A stretch of 64,000 nt of DNA from Acanthosepion lycidas (GCA_963932145.1 OZ010616.1:52720671-52784670); one strand, 5' to 3'. Counted from the first letter of the stretch, positions 44,613 through 56,974 are shown. Program-made: numbers and translations. The notes: a model not told the origin generated them from the sequence alone.

Positions 44613-44836
44613 CTGCACATCCAAACTTACAGCACCAGTTATTCCAAGTGGTCACTCATCTATATACTGACCAGGCTTGACATTGCTTAACTTCAGTGAT
44701 TGTATATTGCTTGAAGGTTAGTCAGACACTGTATCTGTATGAATTTACTATTTGTACATTGTGAGGCGTACCAACAAAATCTGGTGGCCTTCCTTGGGTT
44801 TCTAGTAATGATGCTTTATTCTGCAAACATTTCAGG
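44613..44836 (-). mobile_element. 5S-tRNA SINE head, duplicated fragment
   Basis: Nearly identical to 45949-46172 (two differences noticed over about 225 bp). Contains the 5S-like ttacagcaccagttattccaagtgg..ctgaccaggcttgac..gcttaactt and its 5' extension. The SINE tRNA part and body are missing here, the reverse of ordinary 5' truncation, so DNA-level duplication is likely. Confidence 0.75.
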
Positions 44837-45290
44837 GTGTTGGATTTGGTGATATCTGAAGTTCCAAAATCCAAAAGTCTCCAAAATCAAATAAATTTTC
44901 AGGAACTGACATGACTTGCCACAAATGGAAAATTTCAGAAAGCACTGGAAAGGTTCCTAGGGTGATGTGCAGCTGCTGTAATAACCTCATCCTCCCTGGG
45001 TGGAGGTCTCCCAGCCCAGCTACATAGACTATGTTGGTGTAATTTTTTTTATTAGCAATCATCACAGCAACACCTTTATTTGTGGATTACTTCCCAGGTG
45101 TTTCATGCTTAGTAAAACTATTTATATATTTTTTGTAAGCAGTGATCATATTTTTTAACTGTACAGAAAGTACAAATCATTATTTTTACGCAAAATATTA
45201 ATTTCTCCACTTAAAAATCTGGGTGAGAATTACATGACTAGCATCATTACCTGTATATGTATGTACACAAAATTTATTAAACTTTTATTT

Positions 45291-45377
45291 AAAACTACTT
45301 TGAGGGCATATGTTATTTATATAAAACTACCTTCAGTGTATATGTTATTTATATAAAACTACCTTTAGGGTATATGT
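45291..45377. repeat. 32-bp tandem repeat, three units
   Basis: aaaactac.tt.ag.g.atatgttatttatat begins at 45291, 45323 and 45355. Confidence 0.85.
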
Positions 45378-45714
45378 ATAAACTGTGTTATGAAATGTAA
45401 AGGGATATCATGTTTAATGTTTGGGTTCCATTCTCAAGCTGATCCATTTTATAGATGCTCTATGTAGAAATTAAATAGTCTGTATTCCAAAATCCAAAAA
45501 AAATCTGAAACCCAAATCACTTCCAGTACCAAGAATTTTTATATAAAGGATTCTCAACCTTTATAGTAATTGTGAGTCCAATCACTAGGATGGGTAATGT
45601 GTACTTGAACTCAGTGGTCAATATAATTTCTATATATTTATATTCCAGAGAATGTAAATAAATCTAAAAGACATGCTTGTGTAGCTAAACAGGATTTCAT
45701 TGATAGACTGATTC

Positions 45715-46172
45715 ATTTTCTATGGCTTATCAATCCTTTGCAGATTATTCAAACTTTTTGTAAGAATTTTTTTTCTGATAACAATAATTTTATTGATGCA
45801 AGTTTTACTAATTAACCCATATCTGGGGAGAGGAGGAAAAGAGGAATTCATACCTTTGCCAAGGTCATTTGCGTGCAAATGAATATAATGAACCCAATAG
45901 GAATTGGAACCCAGCTTTCCAATTAACAATTTTGAGTCATCATCTATTACATCACCTGCACATCCAAACTTACAGCACCAGTTATTCCAAGTGGTCACTC
46001 ATCTATATACTGACCAGGCTTGACATTGCTTAACTTCAGTGATTGTATATTGCTTGAAGGTTAGTGAGACACTGTATCTGTATGAATTTACTATTTGTAC
46101 ATTGTGAGGCGTACCAACAAAATCTGGTGGCCTTCCTTGGGTTTCTAGTAATGGTGCTTTATTCTGCAAACA
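45715..46172 (-). mobile_element. 5S-tRNA chimeric SINE, copy D with 5' extension
   Basis: Minus strand: a 5' extension (cctgaaatgtttgcagaat..caaggaaggccaccag), 5S-like part (gttaagcaatgtcaagcctgg, gtgctgtaagtttgg), tRNA-like part (gggttccaattcctattggg), then body and tail (atatgggttaattagtaaa..). The 45999-46187 and 45720-45998 frames are shadows. Confidence 0.75.
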
Positions 46173-46250
46173 TTTCAGGGTCATCAACTAGCACATATAT
46201 TTATTACTATGAACAGAACTAAATATTAATAAAATAAAACATAAATTTTA

Positions 46251-46253
<3 letters not shown>

Positions 46254-46297
<44 letters not shown>

Positions 46298-46327
46298 ATA
46301 AGAATAGTTTTTACTTTTGTCTTTTTA

Positions 46328-46381
<54 letters not shown>
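46254..46381. repeat. Two (AT)n microsatellites
   Basis: AT runs at 46254-46294 and 46331-46381 separated by a short unique stretch; the second abuts the SINE at 46382. Confidence 0.95.
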
Positions 46382-46383
<2 letters not shown>

Positions 46384-46740
46384 GAAATGGATTAAATCCA
46401 ACATATTTTAATTTTTAATTTATTTTGTTTAAATGTTATTTTTGATCGATACTCATATTTGAGTAGAAGCTCTCTCTTTTAGTTAAACAGTATATTTTAT
46501 CAAACTACATCTACTAGCCTGAATATTTGAGAAATCTTGTCAGAAAAATATGTGTCTTCTGGCAGGATTCAAACCTGCATACCTTATGGGCAACTGACAT
46601 TGGATCTGAAGTGCCCAAATGTTCAGCCACATAAGACTTCTGGCAGATGTAGTTGTTTAAAAAATAGTATAATTAAAAAAAAAAGCTTTTACTTGAATAT
46701 GAGTATCCATCAAAAATAACATTTAAACAAAACAAATTAA
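46382..46740 (-). mobile_element. tRNA-Leu-like SINE with mirrored tails
   Basis: Central minus-strand tRNA-like head (about 46555-46640; tcttatgtggctgaac..gcaggtttgaatcctgccagaaga). On its left the normal block (agcctgaatatttgagaaatc) and tail (gttatttttgatcgatactcatatttgagtagaagct). On its right an inverse tail (agcttttacttgaatatgagtatccatcaaaaataac). The outer left end, ggaaatggattaaatcc, abuts (TA)n. Confidence 0.7.
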
Positions 46741-47056
46741 AAATAACACACACACACACATATATGGGGTGGTAATAAAGTCACTATACAGTTACTTATA
46801 AAAAAAAGCAAAGCATTGAATTAGGTGGCTTGCAGAGTGAACAGTATTGGTAATTAATTTACTACTGTATCATAGGATGTTAGTGTTATTAACCAGAACT
46901 ATTTTAATAATAAATTTCTGTACTGTTGATTAAGACTTAATTGTTATTGTAAGTAACTGTATATTAACTTTCATGCCAGCCTGTATGTATACAAGCATGT
47001 ATATGTATGTATGTATATGTGTATGTGTGTGCTTTTTGTATACGCACACACACACA

Positions 47057-47195
<139 letters not shown>

Positions 47196-47454
47196 GACCA
47201 CAGATAGATAGATAAATATACAAATATTTGTAGTGTAAGGGAGAAGTATTTCACCATATAAGGCGCGTATTACGCTTATTACGTAATTGCAAACACTTTT
47301 TATTTCTGTATTTATAACTTACATATGTGCTTTATGTGCCTATTATTTAATTACTTTGAAAATTTTGTATTTATTTTTCATACTTCAAGTTTAAAATTTT
47401 TAATTATATTTAATTTTTATAAAATTGTCAGTGGAATCTTTCAAACTTTATTGT

Positions 47455-47864
47455 AAATTCGAAACAGCGGCTGCGGAAGAGTTACTTCCCTTACTTATTT
47501 TAACTTTCCGAACAGAGTTGTCTGCTCTTCGTTCTTCCAACCCGCCATCGTCCGTACTCTTTACCTCACCAAAATCTAACCCTCCCCTACAGGAAGGGGG
47601 CACTGTCGTAACCCCAAATTACTTTAGTGGGGTTTTGGCAGCACGACTGAGTCGATGAGGCTCAGTTCTACGTTACTATATGAAAAAAAAACTGATCTGT
47701 CGCGAGAAAGCGACTATCTTTTACAATTAAGATTTTCGGCTCCCCCCCATCTTTCTATCTGTATTATTATTTTTTATTGGAAAGATAATGAATCTCTGGT
47801 TGTTGATTTCGGTAACGACGATGACGACGGCGGCCCTTTGAAGAAGTAGAGAGAAGAAAAAAAG
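47455..47864 (+). other. Possible untranslated first exon
   Basis: A GC-richer island (about 47460-47670) in very AT-rich DNA, followed by a purine-rich segment ending gaagaaaaaaag|gtaagtaa at 47864/47865, a strong consensus 5' splice site. Two short frames (47425-47658; 47655-47849) have no domain. No acceptor or coding exon can be linked to it within the window, so this is only a suggestion based on composition and the donor. Confidence 0.25.
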
Positions 47865-48961
47865 GTAAGTAAATAAGAAAAAGTTTTATTGAACGTAAGG
47901 CAAAAAATATAAAAAGTTAAAAGATCATCTTGTATTTTGAAGTAGAAAAAAAAAGTACAGAAGTTAAGTAGCAAGTGAAAGGAAAAATAATCCAATGTTT
48001 AGTTTTTAAAGAAGTATTTTTTTTATTTAGTTTTTTTTACTTACTTATAGTAAGAAGTTGTGTCAGTGTACGTAAGTTTATTTTTGTTGTTTTTTTTTTC
48101 TTGTTCTCTCTCTCTCTATATAAAAAAAAAAACAGATCAAAACAAAAATAAAAAATTTAGAAATATTACCGAAAAATTGGAAAAAAAAACAAACTTTTTA
48201 ATTAGGAAAATAAAAACCACATGGATGAAGAATAGAAAATATTATGTCCGTATCTTAACGTGATGTGTCCGTCTCAAAAGTCAGTAAAATTTTGACCTTT
48301 TTGGACTTTAACAAGTTATTGCTTAGCTTACACCAGTGAGAAAAATACGATTCGGACAGCAAACAAGTTCGAACTGAAATTAATTCATTTCATGATTACA
48401 CATTTTTTTTTTTACATACTTTCTACATTCTACTTATACATTTTTAAAATTTTTATTTACAAGTGCGCAAAGTTAATACAAGTTGCGTAAATGAAAATGT
48501 AAATGTACAAAAAAAAAAAACAAAAACAAAAAATAACAATAACAAAATAAAATATGAAAAAATGTAAGTTTTCATCTAAAAATAGAGTTTATAAAAAGAT
48601 AAAAAAAAAACGTAAATAAAACTTAAAAGTCTATCCGTACTAAGAAAAAAATCTATATAGTTCTTTTTTGTTCAATTGTTTCTTTTTAGTAAAGTACGTG
48701 TTAAAAGTGGACTTTTCAGGGCGCCCACGTCGCAACCGCTGACACAAGGTCGAGATTTAAAGTGGGTTTAAAAAACAGCAATATCGTGGAAACATTGCTG
48801 AAGACCCTTCGGTACTTCCCCTTTTGGGGACACCTTAGTAGCCTGATAATGACCCCTGTCTCCTCCCGAAGGATATGTCCTGTCGTGTGGGGTTGGGGGT
48901 GGGCGCGGGGGGGGGTTGCTTATTTTGAAACTTTTCCGGTGAAAGTTCCAGGACGTAGTAA

Positions 48962-48992
<31 letters not shown>

Positions 48993-51245
48993 AAAATTTA
49001 TTTGGGTTTTTATAATATTTTCCTTTACGCCAAATTAACTATTTAAATAAATTTTAATAACTTTTTTTTTTTATGGTCATTTTTTTTAATTTTTTTCTTT
49101 ATTTTGGAATTTTTTGCTAAAAGAAAAAAAAAAAAAAGGACTTCTAATGAAAGAATCACAAAATGTCCTTTCCTTTACCGTTTTCACATTGGCGTTAGCA
49201 AAATTTAAAAAAATACTTTTTTCAGGATAGAAAGATCAAATTAGTGATGGGCATAACTCCACCCACCTTCATCTATCCATGTGGTCTTTTTTTTACTAGT
49301 AAAAACTAAAAAGTTATACTCGAATCATTTTTATGATGCCGTAATATTTTCCACTGACTAGTCACTAACATCATTTTTTTTTACTCCTGATATTATGATT
49401 TAGATTTTATTAAATCTAATTTTATAAACAAAGAAAGTAATGTAAATATTCCCGTTATTTGTCCTCAGCTGTTATGTGTCGGTGGGGTAGAGTACTTTAT
49501 AAGGGCAAAGTACTTGCAGTTTTTATCTGAACACGTGTTTTTTGGCGTACTGTACTTTTTTTTATTTATTGCACTTGGAGATTTTTCTTGTTAGTTTTTT
49601 TTTTTTTTTAATACTATATTTTTCCTTTCGTAACTTTTTACACCAAGTAGAAAGAGCAAATAGAAACCTGGAATAATTATTTTTTGTTATTGAATTCGTC
49701 TGTGTTTTTTTAAAATTACGTTTTTCTGTGTGTACTGTAAATTAAATAGTGCGTGAAAAAACTGAAAAATTATAGTAAAAGTGTTTGTGTGGCCGTAATT
49801 AATAGAATTGTTAGAAAATAATATTTGTTTGTGAGTACATTGTGTATACTTGTTTTGTTAGTGGACGGCGCTGAGTAACATCGTACTTTTTCCTTACAAA
49901 TGATTTGTAAGGAAAAGTACGATAATGAATAATTAAATTTACTTAATTTAAGTAATTTAATTTAAAGCAGTGACGCTTTTCTTTCTTTTTTTTTTTTTTT
50001 TTTTTTTTTTAAATCTTGTCATTAATTACTTTGAAATTTATTTTACGACATTAGATATTTCTCAGAATATGTTCGTTACTAGGTGTCACCAAGAGGGCTT
50101 GGATTTTTATTTTAGAGTGGATAATTAATTTTACAATTTTACTGTTTTTTATTTTTTTAAATTTAAATCTTTGTTTTAAAAACAAAACAAAAAAACAAAA
50201 AAAAAAATAGCGATCCCTAAGTTTTTAAAAATGAAAAATCTTGTTTTAATTTTATTTTTAATTCCAACCTTATAATTTTTTTTTATTTTTATTTCTGAGA
50301 AGCAAAAAAATACTTTTTGGTCGAATCAAATTTAAATTGACTGGAATAATTTTTTTTCTGATTATCAGTAATTATAAATTTCTTCCATATATTGACAAGT
50401 CACAAAAATAATCTGTCAATACAATTCTCTTTTAAAAAAATCTTATAAAAATAAAAAAAAATATACTTTAAGACGTTGAGAAAAAAAATAGCTGTCTTAG
50501 TTTAAATTTTTTTAATCTGGATTGAAACATAATTATTACTGGCTTTTTTAGTTTATCACAGCAAAAAAGTATCTTTTTTTTCTTTTTTTATTAAAAAAAA
50601 AAGGGGGAGCGGGGGTGTTTTTGACGTGGTCAGTGACATTATCTAGCCTGGTGTTTGGTAAAAGTACGGGGTACAATAATTGAAATAAAATTACATGACA
50701 TACAACATGAAACTGTTTTTTATACATTTAAAAAAAAAACAAACTACCCAATAATCTTAAAAAAAGAATTAAGCATTGTAATATAATATTTTATATTGAA
50801 TTTTAGGTAATTTTAGCCTTACTTACACATGATTGTTGAGAAAATGTTAAATTACCAAAAAATTTTAAATTTAGGTACCGCTCTTATCTTCTGATACTGT
50901 TAGTGTTACTGTTAGTGTTATGTATGGTATGGACGTCCATATTTGCAAAACTCGATACGTTTATATACGCAAATAAAAAAATTAAAAAAATATACTGGTG
51001 GTGGTTGAAATGTAGTGAGCTTTTCCATTTATGATAAGGAAATACACTAACAGTCTAAAATTTTTTTTAACTTGATCGCTACACTGAATTTTAAAAGATA
51101 AAAGTTTATAAATTACTAAAGTAAAATTAAAAAGAAAAAAAATGTAAAATCACTATAAAATTAAAAATATCTTTTATCTTAAGACAATAAAATGTCCATA
51201 ATATATTTTCATTAGAATCAAAAGCTTTTAAATAATGTCTTAGTT
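47865..51245. other. Homopolymer-rich AT DNA, intron-like
   Basis: Long T and A runs (for example 48961-48987, 49985-50010) and no recognisable transposon for over 3 kb, unlike the rest of the window. A GC-rich patch lies at about 48710-48960 (cccacgtcgcaaccgctg ... gggtgggcgcggggggg). A short hairpin is at 49880-49923. No supported gene. Confidence 0.45.
49880..49923. repeat. 44-bp near-perfect hairpin
   Basis: atcgtactttttccttacaaat and atttgtaaggaaaagtacgat are inverse apart from one extra T, with a single-base loop. Too tight a loop for an ordinary microRNA precursor. Confidence 0.85.
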
Positions 51246-51842
51246 TTAAGGCATTTTTATTTTATGATGAATAGCAGAATTTCTGTAACTAGGGGGCGTG
51301 TTTAACCAAAAACTTTGATAATTTAAATTCTCTAAATACTTGTCTAAGTCATTAAGCAATATATAAAAAAATTGAATAGAATTAAATGATTTAACAGATG
51401 TGAATAAAAAATATATTTTTACCAAGATTTTTGAAAAGAAATGCTTTAAAAATAATTTAATAAATTTCTGAATTATTCTGAAAATCTGATATTTTAAATC
51501 TGATTTTTGCAAGAATGTCCAAATTAATGGAATTTTCAATGCAGAAAGATGCTCAAATTTACAGTATGTATTTATTGCTAGTGTTGACACAAGAAAAATG
51601 AGATATTTAATCAAAATTTCCAAGGCTCTAAAATAGGGGTAAAATACTTTTTTTACATCAAAAATTTTTTGATCTTTCCACTTGATAACATGAAAATTTT
51701 GTTTGTATATTTTTTTCTTTGTTAATTTCTGTAGGTATCTAGATAATGTCCTAATGTTAACCCATAAAAAATAAAAATAATTTTTAGTATTTAAATAAGT
51801 TTTTTTTTTTTTTTTAGAAATACTGGCACATTCACCCGTCAC
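51246..51842 (-). CDS. Unexplained 198-codon frame
   Basis: An ATG-to-stop frame in DNA of very low GC. It is rich in Lys, Ile, Phe and Leu; the start includes a run of Lys from an A tract (ISKKKKKT). At about 24% GC a frame this long is improbable by chance under a simple base-composition model, which is why it is listed. The block YFRALEILIKYLIFLVSTLA..C.FEHLSALK loosely recalls the C-terminal dimerisation part of hAT transposases (a 'C/E-RxFSALK'-type motif), but key residues do not match. No signal peptide or clear membrane domain. It may be a dead hAT piece, a real small protein or chance. Confidence 0.2.
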   Translation of the reverse strand: MTGECASISKKKKKTYLNTKNYFYFLWVNIRTLSRYLQKLTKKKIYKQNFHVIKWKDQKIFDVKKVFYPYFRALEILIKYLIFLVSTLAINTYCKFEHLSALKIPLIWTFLQKSDLKYQIFRIIQKFIKLFLKHFFSKILVKIYFLFTSVKSFNSIQFFYILLNDLDKYLENLNYQSFWLNTPPSYRNSAIHHKIKMP

Positions 51843-52655
51843 TCATTATTGAGGAAAAATGAAAATAAATTTACAAATCTCTAAAAAATACAATATTTGT
51901 CTTAGAAATTTTTTTCAAAGTAAATTTAGTCAATTTAAGGATTTGCATGTTTGCAAAAATATTACTGACTTTTTGCTTAAAATATAGGAAAATTACGTTT
52001 ATTTACACATGAAAGCCCATAATGGTTATCAAGATAATGGTGGTGTTCTATAAGCACTGCCATTTTTTTGTTTTTTAAATCTGTGTAAAATTAACTTAAA
52101 TATGGAGGGCAAGGACTGTTAGAATCAAGAAACTGGTATTTATGTTTAAAAATAACCAGTAGTTTAAGAATACCATCTTTTTAATTATGAAACTTAGTAA
52201 AATGAATAATTTTATTTTTATGCTAGAACAATAGGGGTATAAAAAGAAATTGAGAAACTAAATAGTTAAATGATATGCATTTTTTGTACTGTAGGAAATA
52301 CATTACTATCTCATTTCATTTTGTTAATAAATATTTGATTTTTTTTTTCTTTTCTTTTTTTTTTAAATAAGATGACCAAGAGATTCTGTAAAACATGGTG
52401 CTCAGTATTTTTTTTTATATAAACAATATGGTTCTGGAGAATTTGTATGTTTGTGTATTATGACATTAGTTTTTTCTCACATCAAGGTTGACTAACTATG
52501 ATAGGCAAGCGATAATTTTTATTCTTATTTTTGCTGACCTTTCTTGTTTACATCTTTTAATTGAATGAATGTAAAATACTATAAGGAGGACATTTAGAGG
52601 ATGTGATGGATAAATTATCGATTAAATTACGCAAAAATGAAAATAACACTGACAT
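51843..52655. other. AT-rich spacer, nothing recognised
   Basis: No gene or family seen. Confidence 0.5.
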
Positions 52656-52659
52656 CTCA

Positions 52660-53292
52660 TTTTAGCAGATATATTTATCAAAATTACACAAAAATATCTT
52701 GAAATACTGCACATAATAATCAAGGGGGTTGCAATCTAGGGAGCTAGGTGGCCATATGTAAGGAGTGATCTGGTTGCAGAAATTGTCTGACAGCCATGAC
52801 TGAGTTCTGCTTGTGTGACATGGTGTAGAGTCCTGATGGCAGATATAGGGTTTTTCAGCAGCCACCCTCTTGACCCAGGACAACACTACCTCCTCAAGAC
52901 ACTTGATGTTGGCCTCCATGTTGAGTCTGGGACACCAACAAATTTGGGAGTTCTTATCAGAATTATCAGAGTGAGTTTTTGAACTGCTGTACCTTTGTAA
53001 TTACCATTTGACTCCTCCAACTTTTTCTGAATCCTCTGAACTTTCCTGAGATTGACATTGATACCAAAACACTTTAAAATGTTTGCTGGAACTTCCAAGG
53101 TGAATGCCAAGCAGTACAGCATACCATTTCCAAATTTCTGGTGGAGTGAATTGTGTCACAGTGCTCTTTTTCTCACAGACAGTGCCCAACTGACCCCAGT
53201 GTACTGTCCAGTTGACAAAATCAAAAACAAACGACATGCATGTACAAAATTGAAAATACAAAATGGTGACAATTTACTCATTGCACCCTGTA
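52660..53292 (-). pseudogene. Mariner-like transposase remnant, internally deleted
   Basis: Minus-strand N-terminal helix-turn-helix part in shifted frames (ITK..AVLLGIHLG, GINVNLRKVQRIQKKLEES, RTPKFVGV), then a jump to the catalytic C-terminal part: YICHQDSTPCHTSR with the second Asp and IWPPSSLDCNPLDYYV with the third. The segment that should carry the first catalytic Asp and its surroundings is missing. At the outer end, caccctgta (53283-53292) could be the inverted-repeat end next to TA. Inactive. Confidence 0.8.
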
Positions 53293-53620
53293 TTTGCTAA
53301 CAGATAATATTACTATGGGATCTCCTATAGAACCAACATTTGCTATCATACGTCTCGCCTAGAAAATGGTATTTAAACCTTTGTTAAACCTACAGTTATT
53401 AATATTTTATCATGGATTATAACCTTGATAAAATAAATTTAAAATCTGACTTAAAAGTTAATTTCTCTTTTTTACTTCTCTTTCTAATAGAATACTTTTA
53501 ATAGCTGTACTAGTTGACTCTCATAGTCATACCCTTATTAACTCCTTATATATACATAAATAAATACACATATACCTACATTTGTATTCATTAGGCACAA
53601 ATGGTAAATTATTTATCTAT
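53293..53620. other. Spacer, nothing firmly recognised
   Basis: A short MGSPIEPTFAII-like reading near 53313-53350 resembles a Penelope/LINE RT motif but is too short to call. Confidence 0.4.
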
Positions 53621-53728
<108 letters not shown>

Positions 53729-53894
53729 GCATACATATATGTAATATAAAAGACTCAAACACTAATATTTATTACACTGGAATTGTAATCATCAACTACA
53801 AATTCAAAAAGATAAGATTTTCTGCTTTCTTTTTTAATTTGTAGGTCTGATGAATTCGGAGATCATTTAAAACCAAGGTAGTGGAATCAACTGT

Positions 53895-54105
53895 GCGTGT
53901 GTTTATATCTATATATTTGCGTGTGTGTGTGTTTATATTCATATATTTTTGTGTGCTTGTGTTTATATTTATATATTTGTTTTTGTTTATATATATATAT
54001 ATATATGTGTGTGTGTTTATATTTGTGTGTGTGTTTGTTTATATATTTTTTGTGTGTGTGTTTATGTGCATGTTTAATATTTATGTGTATATATATGTAT
54101 ATTTA

Positions 54106-54161
<56 letters not shown>
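53895..54161. repeat. TG/TA-rich compound microsatellite
   Basis: Repeated tatatttgtgtgtgtgttta words ending in a (TA) run (54114-54161). The two 97-codon frames here are artefacts. Confidence 0.93.
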
Positions 54162-54165
<4 letters not shown>

Positions 54166-54204
54166 TGCAAATAAATTCCCAAAATCTTAATTACAGTGGC
54201 AAAT

Positions 54205-54690
<486 letters not shown>

Positions 54691-55399
54691 ACTTTCTTTT
54701 CTTTGATATAATGAAGTGTTAATTATTAATTTAAGAATTATAATCTGAAAACTAAAATATGAATAAAAATGACTAAAAGAAAAGTAGCAATAAGTAAATA
54801 AACATTAACTATAATCAGTGTTAATTAGAGGCACAAGAGAAATGTGTACTGCATGAACACAATGTACTAACAATTATACCATCTATATGGGTTTCTCTGT
54901 GAAACTTTCTAGAACATTCTCAAATATACATTACATGATGTTATAGATTAATTCTTGATACTTCTAATTTGCTACAAAACATGAAACAAGTTTGATTCCT
55001 ATAATAAATGCCTTGATTAAAAAAAAAATGTTATATGATGAGGTCATTTAAAAAGAAAAAATGGCTCATTGAAATGTGCCAAAGTTCATAGTGGATCTCA
55101 TTCTACTGAATAGAGAGAGAAAAAAAGGACATTCCCCATCTTTAATTTGGATTTTTAAAAAAATCAATATTTTCATCTTGAATAGATAGGACAGTACCCT
55201 TAATATAAACAAAAAACTGAAATATTATCTTTGCATCCCTAAGGTGTGTGAGCACACCTGGTTGTAAAATCCTGCTTTAGGGGCATTGTGTATATGAATA
55301 CACATCAAATTCATATGATGGACATAGAGCTATTTCTCTATCTCATAGGTTTATTTGTTAGTTGTCCAGTCAAAATGCTAATCATGTTCATATAAGGTC
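54691..55399. other. AT-rich spacer, nothing recognised
   Basis: No gene or family seen. Confidence 0.5.
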
Positions 55400-55745
55400 T
55401 TATGGTCATATCACACTGAAACACTGATTCTTGTGTGATCAGAAAAAGCAACACCAAGCCTGGTAAATGGGTGACCAGTTGCTGTAAGCTTGGATGTATG
55501 GGTGGTTTAATGGATAATATCTTGTAATTACAAATTGGAGTTTCAATTCCAGGCATGTTTGATGAATGTACTTATACACAAATACTTTTTGGGGAAGAGT
55601 ATCTATCCACCTCTCCTCCCCTAGCTATGGGTTAATTAGTAGGACTTGTATCAGTAAATCATTATCTCCAAAAATTCTTACAAGCTAAAAAATTTTCTGG
55701 CTTTAAATAACCTACAAAAATAAACAATCATTCAGTCAATCATAT
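55400..55745 (+). mobile_element. 5S-tRNA chimeric SINE, copy E (plus strand)
   Basis: ggtcttatggtcatatcacactgaaacactgat reproduces the start of 5S rRNA (split: ggtcttatggtcatatcac, actgaaacactgat); the end reads caagcctgg..ttgctgtaagcttggatg, with an internal deletion between. A B-box-like gtttcaattccaggc follows, then cctagctatgggttaattag and ctggctttaaataacc. The only copy on the plus strand. Confidence 0.75.
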
Positions 55746-55959
55746 TCATATGAATAAATATAATCTCATTGGAAATAATAATTCCACTAATATATGACTA
55801 ATACTAATAGACTATACTTATATTATGCAGCATAATGTATAAAATAAATAATGGCTTGTGAGCTAGGATTTAAAAATTGATAGACATTTAATTCTGTAAG
55901 TTATTTTGCTTCTTTTGTTTGTCTGTCTATTACCAACATGGTTACAGAGAGTTGTCAAT

Positions 55960-56035
55960 TAAACAAGGTTGTATAAAGGATGTTGAATCTATAAATGGTG
56001 CAAAGGGGGATGCAGATTCAAATCCTGCCTGGAAA
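55960..56035 (+). mobile_element. tRNA-like head fragment
   Basis: ggatgcagattcaaatcctgcc is close to the T-arm region of the tRNA-Leu-like SINE (ggatgcaggttcgaatcctgtc). The 5' half is degraded. Confidence 0.45.
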
Positions 56036-56269
56036 AAATAGGCTCTTTAGTTTTGGTTGGTAACCATTCTAAGAGAAAGATAACTCTGAATTCAAAAGCT
56101 GAGTAGGGCTGTTTGGTGACCTCATGGCATATTATACATACCGGTTCTTTGTATTCATTTCATCTGGAAAGTGTGGAAGGCTCTACACAAGCCTTCACAA
56201 CTATAGTCTGCTTGTTCAGTACTAGGACCAGAAATATTGAACCTTCCTATATCAAAGAAGATAGAAGAG

Positions 56270-56441
56270 TCCATTATATATATATATATATATATCTATC
56301 TCAGATGATCGCAAATAGCGTGAAATCCAGGGTCACAAATTCACATCAATCCAACTAGATATGTTAGTTCTATCACTGATATTGGGCACTTTTCAATAAG
56401 TACTATGGATATATAATATATAAATAATATATATCAAAAAT

Positions 56442-56475
<34 letters not shown>

Positions 56476-56610
56476 TAATATTAGTGGTAAATATACATAT
56501 ATATGCAAAATCCACATTCTTTTTGAATTTGTAGGTCTGATGAATTGGATCGTATTTACGATTCCAATGGAATAAATTATGACCATGGAATATTAGTGTT
56601 TAAGCCTTTT

Positions 56611-56647
<37 letters not shown>

Positions 56648-56658
56648 CACACACACAC

Positions 56659-56726
<68 letters not shown>

Positions 56727-56735
56727 AAGAGAGAG
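56270..56735. repeat. Cluster of (TA)n, (CA)n and (CT)n microsatellites
   Basis: TA runs at about 56276-56295, 56443-56472, 56614-56642 and 56675-56722, with CA and CT patches between. The Tyr-Ile frames are artefacts. Confidence 0.93.
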
Positions 56736-56739
56736 AGAT

Positions 56740-56905
56740 GCATGTTTCATTCAATTTTTCCTTGACTATTTCAATTTGCCTTTTCACAAGGCTACATTTA
56801 TAATTCCAAGTGTTGATAGTTTGGTGGGCTGCTGGATCATGTAATTTAGGCAGCATTTTTTCATAGATGCACGTTTCATTCAATTTTTCCTTGGCTATTT
56901 CTTGT
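56740..56905. repeat. Direct repeat pair 133 bp apart
   Basis: gca.gtttcattcaatttttccttg.ctatttc occurs at 56740 and 56873. On the minus strand each gives EI.KEKLNETCI; the intervening frame is open but not recognised. Confidence 0.7.
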
Positions 56906-56974
56906 GAAATATATATATATGTATATCTTGTAATAAAATATGTATACATTTAGTGCCAGTTCTTAATATATATC

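Noticed and set aside
53310..53365. A Penelope or LINE RT fragment (MGSPIEPTFAII)
   Set aside because: Only about a dozen residues are suggestive and the flanks do not continue the similarity.
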